Assembly: GCA_019634975.1 (NCBI GenBank)
Contig: JAHCAI010000005.1
Coordinates: forward strand, 1 to 64,000
Length of the DNA: 64,000 bases
Reading direction: 5' to 3'
Source: Burkholderiales bacterium
Lineage (GTDB): Bacteria > Pseudomonadota > Gammaproteobacteria > Burkholderiales > SG8-41
The notes under the pieces are model-generated. The model was not told the DNA's origin. It worked only from the letters and a program-made list of their open reading frames with translations, and searched no databases. Numbering within the stretch: position 1 is the first letter of the stretch; every line of letters begins with the position of its first letter. Of this stretch, positions 53,562 to 60,226 are shown piece after piece. The translations under genes and the position numbers were made by a program.

Positions 53562-54880
53562 TTCCGCATCTCCTGCTGTTCTGCCCCCTTGCCGGCCATG
53601 TGCGTGATCACCACAAAATACGCCAGCAGCATCAGGCTGTAGGCCAGCACGTAACCGGTGAGGCTGGCGCCGAGCTCGGCACCCGAGACATGGCCGACGG
53701 CATCCCGGGTGCGCAGGATTCCAGTCACCAGCCAGGGCTGGCGGCCGATCTCGGTGACGATCCAGCCCGCGAGCGTGGCAATCCAGCCCGAGAAAGTGAA
53801 CGCGGCAAAAGTCCACAGCAGTGCGCGCGGCAATGTCCCGCCGCGGCGCAGCCGCCAGACGCCGAACCAGGCCAGCGCCAGCATGCCGACGCCGATGCCG
53901 ACCATCAGGCGAAAAGCGTAGAACACCGGCGCCACCGGCGGCCGGTCCGGCTCAAACTCGTCGAGGCCCTTCAATTCGCCATCGGGATCATGCTTCAGGA
54001 CCAGCGCAGCGCCCTTGGGGATTTCAATGGCGTAATCGTTGCGTCGTTCCTGTTCGTTGGGCACCGCGAACAGCACCAGCGGCGCACCCTTTTCCGTTTT
54101 CCAGATGCCTTCGATCGCGGCAATCTTCGCCGGCTGGTGTTCCAGCGTGTTGAGTCCGTGCAGGTCCCCGACAAAAATCTGCGTCGGCGCCAGCACCGCG
54201 GCCACCAGCACCCCGGCGCGCAGCGTCTTCAGCGCCGACGCGTCATCGGGCGCCTTCAGCAGCCGCCACGCCGACAATCCGGCAATCACGAAAGATGCAG
54301 TCAGCCCGGAAGCCAGCATCATGTGCGTGAAGCGGTACGGGAACGAGGGATTGAAAATCACCTGCAACCAGTCACCGGCGATCAGCTGGCCGTCGGCGAT
54401 CACGTGGCCAACGGGGGTATGCATCCAGGAATTGAGCGCGAGGATCCAGAACGCCGACAGCGAAGTGCCGATGGCGACGATCACCGTCGACAGGATATGC
54501 AGCCAGGACGGCACGCGGTTCATGCCGAAAAGCATGATGCCGAGGAAGGTGGCCTCGAGAAAAAATGCCGTCAGCACCTCGTAGGCGAGCAGCGGGCCGG
54601 CGATATTGCCGACCGTGTTCATGAAACCCGGCCAGTTGGTGCCGAACTGGAAACTCATGACGATGCCGGACACCACGCCCATCGCGAAACTGAGCGCGAA
54701 GACCTTGATCCACAGCCGGTAGATCGCCAGCCACGCAGGATCGCGGCTGCGCTCGTAACGCACGCGGAAATACACCAGGAACCAGGCCAGCGCGATGGTC
54801 AGGCTGGGGAAAAGAATGTGGAAGGCAATGTTCAGCCCGAACTGGGTGCGGGCCAGCAACAGGGCTTGTGCAGCGTCCAT
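53558..54880 (-). CDS. cydA: Cytochrome bd-type ubiquinol oxidase subunit I (short, CIO-like)
   Basis: This 440-residue heme-bearing subunit carries ARTQFGLNIAFHILFPSLTI at the start (His ligand of heme b595), FMNTVGNIAGP and GWIVTEIGRQPW. The protein is much shorter than E. coli CydA (about 520), consistent with the short Q-loop cyanide-insensitive (CioA) branch. Such copper-free oxidases keep respiration running when heme-copper oxidases are inhibited. GGAGCGCACG precedes the ATG. It is divergent from copper operon B across a 231-bp spacer with no other gene. Confidence 0.93.
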   Translation of the reverse strand: MDAAQALLLARTQFGLNIAFHILFPSLTIALAWFLVYFRVRYERSRDPAWLAIYRLWIKVFALSFAMGVVSGIVMSFQFGTNWPGFMNTVGNIAGPLLAYEVLTAFFLEATFLGIMLFGMNRVPSWLHILSTVIVAIGTSLSAFWILALNSWMHTPVGHVIADGQLIAGDWLQVIFNPSFPYRFTHMMLASGLTASFVIAGLSAWRLLKAPDDASALKTLRAGVLVAAVLAPTQIFVGDLHGLNTLEHQPAKIAAIEGIWKTEKGAPLVLFAVPNEQERRNDYAIEIPKGAALVLKHDPDGELKGLDEFEPDRPPVAPVFYAFRLMVGIGVGMLALAWFGVWRLRRGGTLPRALLWTFAAFTFSGWIATLAGWIVTEIGRQPWLVTGILRTRDAVGHVSGAELGASLTGYVLAYSLMLLAYFVVITHMAGKGAEQQEMRK

Positions 54881-55111
54881 CGTGCGCTCCTTCCCGGATA
54901 GGGCCCGCCGGGGTGGCGGGAAGTTCCCCTTCGAGGCGGGACTGTCATGGTACATCAGCCCACTCGCCAAGCCCCGCCATTACACCTGATGTGACTTGCC
55001 CGGGCCTGCGGTTTACGTCCCCCCTCCTTTGACTCACTCACTCTGAACTTCCGCGTCCTCCAGCAGTCCATCCGTTGCGGTTGCCTGTAAAGCCCCTTAA
55101 ACTGCGCCCAC

Positions 55112-55477
55112 ATGAAACCGGTTCGACACCTTGCCGTCTGGCTGTTGCTGCTGGCCCTGCCGCTGCAGGGTCTGGCCGCATTCAAGCCCTCGGCGCACTG
55201 CAGCGATGCGCCGTCCAGCCAGGTCGTACAGGACAGCCACCACGGCCATCACGCCACCGCCCCGCAGGCGGATGAGCACCAGCATCACCCGCAGCCGGAC
55301 ACCGGTCAATCCTCCGAACAGGCCGGCGGCCACTCCTGCTGCCATCATGTGTTTTCCGGAGTACCCGCCGCCGCAGTGCCGGGCCTGCCTGCCCCTCCCG
55401 GCAGCGTGACGCCCCGTGTTGCGCTGCTTGCCACTCTGCACATCCCCGAACTGCCCCAGCGCCCGCCCCGGGCCTGA
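55112..55477 (+). CDS. Small secreted Cys/His leader protein of copper operon B
   Basis: This 121-residue exported protein has a signal peptide (core LAVWLLLLALPLQGLAA), a His-rich middle (HHGHHATAP, EHQHHPQ), a CCHHV patch and the tail LPQRPPRA. It is paralogous to the protein at 42897, with the same ends and a divergent middle. It is a likely periplasmic copper-binding or regulatory leader protein for operon B. Confidence 0.66.
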   Translation: MKPVRHLAVWLLLLALPLQGLAAFKPSAHCSDAPSSQVVQDSHHGHHATAPQADEHQHHPQPDTGQSSEQAGGHSCCHHVFSGVPAAAVPGLPAPPGSVTPRVALLATLHIPELPQRPPRA

Positions 55478-55566
55478 TTCCCGTCTGAACTGCAACGATG
55501 CCTGCGCCCTGTGCGCCGGCGTCATGTCGGGCAGTCACCCGCCCGCAATCTGCATCGGGGAATCAC

Positions 55567-55872
55567 ATGCAAGCGAAACTCGCAGCACTGTGCTGTGCGA
55601 TTGCTGCCGCCTGGCTGTCGCCGGCGGCGGCGCAGCAAACCGAGCGCAAACACCCGGCCGATCCCTCGGCGGCGGTGCCGGCGCCGGTCCATTCATCGGC
55701 CTTCAGCGGCTACCAGCCGCTCGGCTCCGAAAAACCCGGACCCTGGCGCGAACTGAATGACGAGGTGGCCCGCATCGGGGGACACATCGGCATCCTCCGC
55801 GGCACGGCCCCGGGCGCGACATCCGGCAAGGCCGGCGGACATGCCGGACATCATCCCGGGGGAAAGAAATGA
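55567..55872 (+). CDS. Small secreted protein of copper operon B
   Basis: This 101-residue protein has a signal peptide (core LAALCCAIAAAWLSPAAA), the conserved segment FSGYQPLGSEKPGPWRELND with ARIGGHIG after it, and a Gly/His tail (AGGHAGHHPGGKK). It is the counterpart of the protein at 43348 and overlaps the lipoprotein gene by 4 bp, as in operon A. Its function is unknown. Confidence 0.68.
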   Translation: MQAKLAALCCAIAAAWLSPAAAQQTERKHPADPSAAVPAPVHSSAFSGYQPLGSEKPGPWRELNDEVARIGGHIGILRGTAPGATSGKAGGHAGHHPGGKK

Positions 55873-57281
55873 ACGCCCTGCGCAAGTTCATGATTGCCGC
55901 AGTTGCACTGCTGCTCGGCGGCTGCGCGACGTTTTCGGAAGACGGCGGCACCGGCAAGGTCAGTGAAGCTCTCTCGGCACGCGGACTCACCCAGCAGGCG
56001 CCGTGGATCAAATCCGAAGCGGATGCGGACCGCGCAGCCGACCAGGTGCGCAAGCTGCTGGCACAGCCGCTGAGCGCCGATGCCGCGGTGCAGATCGCGC
56101 TGCTCAACAACCGCGGCCTGCAGGCGCAGTACGCCGAACTGGGCATCGCCGAGGCCGATCTGGTGCAGGCCGGCCGCCTGCGCAATCCCGGCTTCTCCTT
56201 CGGCCGCAGCCATCGCGGCGACGAAGTCGAATACGAGCGCGCCTTCATCTTCGACCTGCTGGGCCTGCTGACGATGCCGGTGCGCACACGCATCGAGACG
56301 GAACGGTTCCAGCTCGCGCAGAACCGGCTCACCGCGGAAATTCTGCAGGTGGCTGCCGACACCCGGCGCGCCTGGATCCACGCGGTCGCCGCGCAGCAGT
56401 CGGCCGCCTATGGCGAACAGGTCCGGGACGCGGCGGAAGCCGCGGCGGAACTGTCCCGGCGCATGGTCCGCGCCGGCAACTTCAGCAAGCTCGACCAGGC
56501 GCGGGAACAGGCCTTCTACGCCGATGCCGCGACGCAACTCGCGCGGTCGCGCCAGGCCGCGCTGTCCTCGCGCGAGCAGCTCACCCGGCTGATGGGCCTG
56601 TGGGGCCAGGAGATCGCCTACCGGCTGCCGGAACGGCTGCCGGAACTGCCGCCGGCGCTGCGCGACATCGCGGATATCGAGCAGCAGGCCATGCGCCAGC
56701 GCCTCGACGTGCAGGGCGCGATGCAGGAAGCCGCGAACATCGCCAGCACCCTGGGCCTGACCCGGACCACCGGCTGGTTCAGCGTGCTCGAAGCCAAATA
56801 CATGCGCAACAGCGAGAGCGGAGAACCGCGGCAGACCGGCTGGGAAATCGAGCTGCGGCTGCCGATCTTCGACTTCGGCACCGCGCGCAATGCCCGCGCC
56901 GAGCACATCTACATGCAGGCCGCCAATCGCGCCGCGGACCTTGCAGTGCGTGCGCGCTCCGAAGTGCGCGAGGCCTGGGGCGCCTGGCGCACGGCCTATG
57001 ACCTCGCCCGGCACTACCGCGACGAGGTCGTGCCGCTGCGCGCGCGCATCGCCGAAGAAACCCTGCTGCGCTACAACGGCATGCTGATGAGCGTGTTCGA
57101 GCTGCTTGCCGAGTCCCGGCAGCAGGTCGGCGCCGTGATCGCCGCGATCGAGGCGCAACGCGACTTCTGGATCGCCGACACCACGCTGCAGTTCTCCATC
57201 AACGGCAAGTCCCCGGGCGCCATCGCCGCGCCCGGCGGCGGCCTGCGCGCAACGGCCGCAGCGGCCGAAGCCGGACACTGA
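55869..57281 (+). CDS. TolC-family outer-membrane lipoprotein, copper operon B
   Basis: This 470-residue protein has a lipobox (LLLGGCATF, Cys near 19) and two OEP coiled-coil repeats (VQIALLNNRGLQAQYAELGI; WEIELRLPIFDFGTARNARAEH). It is closely similar to the operon A protein at 43701, with higher-GC codons. It is probably an outer-membrane exit or anchor for the multicopper oxidase pathway. It starts inside the stop codon of the preceding gene. Confidence 0.86.
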   Translation: MNALRKFMIAAVALLLGGCATFSEDGGTGKVSEALSARGLTQQAPWIKSEADADRAADQVRKLLAQPLSADAAVQIALLNNRGLQAQYAELGIAEADLVQAGRLRNPGFSFGRSHRGDEVEYERAFIFDLLGLLTMPVRTRIETERFQLAQNRLTAEILQVAADTRRAWIHAVAAQQSAAYGEQVRDAAEAAAELSRRMVRAGNFSKLDQAREQAFYADAATQLARSRQAALSSREQLTRLMGLWGQEIAYRLPERLPELPPALRDIADIEQQAMRQRLDVQGAMQEAANIASTLGLTRTTGWFSVLEAKYMRNSESGEPRQTGWEIELRLPIFDFGTARNARAEHIYMQAANRAADLAVRARSEVREAWGAWRTAYDLARHYRDEVVPLRARIAEETLLRYNGMLMSVFELLAESRQQVGAVIAAIEAQRDFWIADTTLQFSINGKSPGAIAAPGGGLRATAAAAEAGH

Positions 57282-57297
57282 GATCAAGGAACCAATC

Positions 57298-58674
57298 ATG
57301 AACAACCGCAGAAACTTCCTGCGCGCCTCCGGCGCCGCCCTGCTCGGCGCAGCCACGGTCAGCCGTGCCGCGCAAGGCGCCGTGCCCGAGGCGCCGATGC
57401 AGTCGAAACCCGACACCCAGCCGCCGCTGATGCCGGCGAACGGCCGACCCTACAACCCCGTGGTCACGCTCAACGGCTGGACCCTGCCTTGGCGCATGAA
57501 CCGCGGCTGGAAGGAATTCCACCTCGTCGCCGAACCGGTGCGCCGCCAGATCGCTCCCGGCATGACCGCCAACCTCTGGGGCTACAACGGCCAGTCGCCG
57601 GGCCCGACCATCGAATGCGTCGAGGGCGACAAGGTGCGCATCTTCGTCACCAACAGGCTGCCGGAACACACGACCATCCACTGGCACGGCATCCTGCTGC
57701 CCAGCGGCATGGACGGCGTCGGCGGCCTGACCCAGCCGCAGATACCGGCCGGCAAGACCTTCGTCTACGAATTCGAGATGAAAAAATCCGGCACCTTCAT
57801 GTATCACCCCCACGCCGACGAGATGGTGCAGATGGCAATGGGCATGATGGGCTTCCTGGTGGTGCACCCGAAGAATCCGAACTTCATGAAGGTCGACCGC
57901 GATTTCGTGTTCCTGCTGAACGCCTTCGACATCGAACCCGGTGCCGCCACACCGAAGGTCAACACCATGCTCGACTTCAACCTGTGGTGCTGGAACTCGC
58001 GCGCCTTTCCCGGCATCGACCCCTTCGTCGTGCGCACCGGCGACCGCGTGCGCATCCGCTTCGGCAACCTGACGATGACCAACCATCCGGTGCACATGCA
58101 CGGCTACGACTTCGAGGTCACCTGCACCGACGGCGGCTGGGTGCCGAAATCGGCGCGCTGGCCGGAAGTCACGGTGGACGTCGCGGTCGGCCAGATGCGC
58201 GCCTTCGAGTTCACCGCGGACGTGCCCGGCGACTGGGCCATCCACTGCCACAAGTCGCACCACGTGATGAACGCGATGGGCCACGGCGTGCCGACAATGA
58301 TCGGCGTCGACCACCGCGGCGTCGCGCAGAAGATCATGAAGTTGGTGCCCGACTACATGGTGATGGGCGAGCGCGGCATGGCCGACATGGGCGAGATGGA
58401 AATGCCGCTGCCCGACAACACGCTGCCGATGATGACCGGCCACGGCCCCTTCGGCCCGCTGGAAATGGGCGGCATGTTCACGGTGGTCAAGGTGCGCGAC
58501 GGACTCGCGCGCAATGACTACAAGGACCCGGGCTGGTACAAACATCCGCCGGGCACGGTGTCCTACGAGTGGACCGGCGAGGCGCCGGCTCCGGTCAAGG
58601 CTGCGCCGGCAACAGCAGCGACGCCGGGGCGCGAATTCCGCGCACGCAAGCCGGCTTCCGGACACAATCACTAA
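57298..58674 (+). CDS. Tat-exported multicopper oxidase, copper operon B
   Basis: This 458-residue paralogue of the oxidase at 45153 has a Tat signal (NRRNFLRASGAALLGAA) and ligand motifs HWHG, YHPHADE, HPVHMHG and HCHKSHHVMNAM. These give a full set of type 1, 2 and 3 copper sites. Most of the mature chain is the same as the operon A enzyme; differences cluster in the signal and C-terminal tail. The predicted role is periplasmic Cu(I) oxidation. AAGGA precedes the ATG. Confidence 0.93.
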   Translation: MNNRRNFLRASGAALLGAATVSRAAQGAVPEAPMQSKPDTQPPLMPANGRPYNPVVTLNGWTLPWRMNRGWKEFHLVAEPVRRQIAPGMTANLWGYNGQSPGPTIECVEGDKVRIFVTNRLPEHTTIHWHGILLPSGMDGVGGLTQPQIPAGKTFVYEFEMKKSGTFMYHPHADEMVQMAMGMMGFLVVHPKNPNFMKVDRDFVFLLNAFDIEPGAATPKVNTMLDFNLWCWNSRAFPGIDPFVVRTGDRVRIRFGNLTMTNHPVHMHGYDFEVTCTDGGWVPKSARWPEVTVDVAVGQMRAFEFTADVPGDWAIHCHKSHHVMNAMGHGVPTMIGVDHRGVAQKIMKLVPDYMVMGERGMADMGEMEMPLPDNTLPMMTGHGPFGPLEMGGMFTVVKVRDGLARNDYKDPGWYKHPPGTVSYEWTGEAPAPVKAAPATAATPGREFRARKPASGHNH

Positions 58675-58703
58675 GTATTTGATTTTATTATTATTTTTAT
58701 TAA
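58672..58703. repeat. AT-rich dispersed element (copy h)
   Basis: TAAGTATTTGATTTTATTAT begins at the stop codon of the multicopper oxidase gene, followed by more A/T up to the Shine-Dalgarno of the cupredoxin gene. Its core is identical to copy b at 14163-14180. Confidence 0.65.
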
Positions 58704-58712
58704 GGACGCTCG

Positions 58713-59216
58713 ATGAACATCCGTTACCCGCTGGTAGCCGCACTGATGCTTGCCGCTTTCTCGACAGCACCCGCCTGGGCACATGGTGAAGCCCATGGCA
58801 AAAAAAGCGGCAAACCGGCCGCGATCAATCCGGAGGAAAAAGCCTTCGGCAAGCAGGGCGACCCGAAACGAATCGACCGCACCATCCATGTCGACATGAA
58901 CGACAAGATGCGTTTCACGCCGTCTGCGCTGACCGTGAAACAGGGCGAAACCATCCGCTTCATCGTCAAGAACTCGGGCAAGGTCATGCACGAGTTCGTG
59001 CTCGGCAACATGGCAGAGTTGAAGGAACACGCCGAGCTGATGAAAAAATTCCCGGACATGGAGCACGACGAGCCGTACATGGCCCATGTTTCGCCCGGCA
59101 AGACGGAAACCATCGTCTGGCAGTTCACCAGGGCCGGCGAGTTCCATTTCGGCTGCCTGTTGCCCGGACATTTCGAGGCCGGTATGGTCGGCAAGGTCAA
59201 CGTAACCCGGAGGTGA
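58713..59216 (+). CDS. Cupredoxin-like periplasmic copper protein, operon B
   Basis: This 167-residue exported protein is paralogous to that at 46575. It has a signal peptide (core VAALMLAAFSTAPAWA), a His/Lys linker, and copper ligands in VMHEFV and FGCLLPGHFEAGM. It probably exchanges copper or electrons with the oxidase encoded just upstream. The gene ends 3 bp before the DUF411 start. Confidence 0.93.
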   Translation: MNIRYPLVAALMLAAFSTAPAWAHGEAHGKKSGKPAAINPEEKAFGKQGDPKRIDRTIHVDMNDKMRFTPSALTVKQGETIRFIVKNSGKVMHEFVLGNMAELKEHAELMKKFPDMEHDEPYMAHVSPGKTETIVWQFTRAGEFHFGCLLPGHFEAGMVGKVNVTRR

Positions 59217-59219
59217 TCC

Positions 59220-59663
59220 ATGAAAATCCAGAGACGCCAATTCATGCTCGCACTGGCTGCAGCCGCAGTGACCGGCGCGGCCCACGCCAATGAACCGCCG
59301 CTGGTCACGGTTTATCTGAATCCCAGTTGAGGCTGCTGCGGCGCGTGGATGGATCATCTGCGCGCCAACGGCTTCCGTGTGAAGTCCGTCGCAATCGAAG
59401 ACACCGCCGTCGAGCGCAAACGCCGCGGCATTCCCGAATCCCTTGGCGGCTGCCACACCGGCGTCGTCGACGGTTACGCCATCGAGGGCCACGTGCCGGC
59501 GCGTGAGATCAAGCGCCTGCTCGCTGAGCGCCCCGCCGCAGTCGGACTCGCCGTGCCCGGCATGCCGCAGGGCTCGCCCGGCATGGAATCGCCGACGCCG
59601 CAGCGCTACAACGTGCTGCTGGTCAACAAGGACGGCCGCCATACCGTTTATGCCCGTTACTGA
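59220..59663 (+). CDS. DUF411 protein with in-frame TGA at the first motif cysteine: probable selenoprotein
   Basis: The gene encodes 147 residues if TGA at 59328-59330 is read as selenocysteine (residue 37). A strong GGAGGTGA precedes the ATG. The N-terminus QRRQFMLALAAAA looks like a Tat signal. The sequence NPS-U-GCCGAWMDHLRANG aligns with the DUF411 thioredoxin-fold motif PTCGCCGKW, so TGA replaces exactly the first Cys. The rest of the family is intact (GGCHTGVVDGY, GHVPAREIKRLL, VGLAVPGMPQGSPGME) with no frameshift to the stop at 59661. A SECIS-like stem-loop lies at 59340-59366. DUF411 proteins are thought to bind copper. Operon A has no copy. The alternative is a Cys-to-stop nonsense mutation. 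Simple gene calling would report only a truncated protein from 59349. Confidence 0.8.
59340..59366 (+). promoter_or_regulatory. SECIS-like stem-loop downstream of in-frame TGA
   Basis: Positions 59340-59350 pair with 59356-59366 in an uninterrupted 11-bp RNA stem (six G-C pairs, two G-U wobbles, then G-C, A-U, U-A), closed by the 5-nt loop GGAUC at 59351-59355. The apical loop starts 21 nt after the UGA and has G in its first two positions. Both properties fit the known bacterial SECIS consensus (loop G, short upper stem, about 16-37 nt from UGA). It lies inside coding sequence, as bacterial SECIS elements do. Confidence 0.72.
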
Positions 59664-59698
59664 TTGATCCGACAACAAACCACGCCTGGAGAAACACC

Positions 59699-60037
59699 AT
59701 GAGAAACACCCTGCTGCTTGCCGCGATGCTCGCGACCGCGCCCGTTTTCGCCCAGCAATCGGGCACCGATCATGCTGCCCACCATCCGGCGCCCGCCGCT
59801 TCCGCTGCAAAAAGCGCGCTGTCTGACGCCGAGGTGCGCAAGGTCGACCTCGACGCCAAAAAAATCACCCTGCGCCACGGCCCCATCCCCAATCTCGACA
59901 TGCCGCCGATGACCATGGTGTTCCAGGTCAGGGATCCGGCCCTGCTGCAAGGTCTCAAGACCGGCGACAAGGTCCGCTTCAGCGCGGAAAAAATCGGCAG
60001 CGCCTATACCGTGACTGGCATCGAAGCCGCAAAGTGA
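59699..60037 (+). CDS. CusF-like periplasmic copper-binding protein, operon B
   Basis: This 112-residue exported protein has a signal peptide (core LLLAAMLATAPVFA), a His segment (DHAAHHP) and a CusF barrel with RHGPIPNLDMPPMTM. His and both M-x-M ligands are kept, and Trp is replaced by Met as in the operon A copy. It is the last gene of operon B. GGAGAAACACC precedes the ATG. Confidence 0.88.
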   Translation: MRNTLLLAAMLATAPVFAQQSGTDHAAHHPAPAASAAKSALSDAEVRKVDLDAKKITLRHGPIPNLDMPPMTMVFQVRDPALLQGLKTGDKVRFSAEKIGSAYTVTGIEAAK

Positions 60038-60108
60038 CACTTTGATTGGGGTTTTTTGCATGATTTGCGACCCTTAAGAGGCACCCTCGCGGAGAATGGC
60101 GAAGCCGG

Positions 60109-60159
60109 ATTCCGGTTAGCGGCGGAGAAACGCCGGTATTTCGCCCTGCAAACCGGAAT
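60109..60159. repeat. Nested inverted repeat after operon B
   Basis: ATTCCGGTT (60109-60117) pairs with AACCGGAAT (60151-60159), enclosing a smaller hairpin CGGCG / CGCCG (60120-60124, 60131-60135). It lies in the 189-bp gap between operon B and the sensor kinase gene. It has no T-tract, so it could be an operator or RNA structure. Nothing else is recognisable in the gap. Confidence 0.45.
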
Positions 60160-60226
60160 TTCCATTATTCTCGCGGTCAAGTCTGTCAGTTAGCGGTGTC
60201 AACAATAAACCGCCGTAAAGGGCTGC

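Noticed and set aside
53600..54901. 433-codon plus-strand frame across cydA
   Set aside because: Composition is Arg/His/Gln-rich shadow sequence, while the minus strand encodes an unmistakable CydA.
57199..58782. 527-codon open frame on the minus strand opposite multicopper oxidase B (similar one at 45159-46400 opposite copy A)
   Set aside because: It is a mirror of the oxidase coding strand in GC-rich DNA: biased to His, Val and Asp, with no start signal. The plus-strand frame has all copper motifs.
59349..59663. Annotating the DUF411 gene as a 104-residue protein starting at 59349
   Set aside because: This start lies in the middle of the conserved motif and lacks a ribosome site. The ATG at 59220 with GGAGGTGA and a Tat signal is the real start, with TGA read through or mutated.
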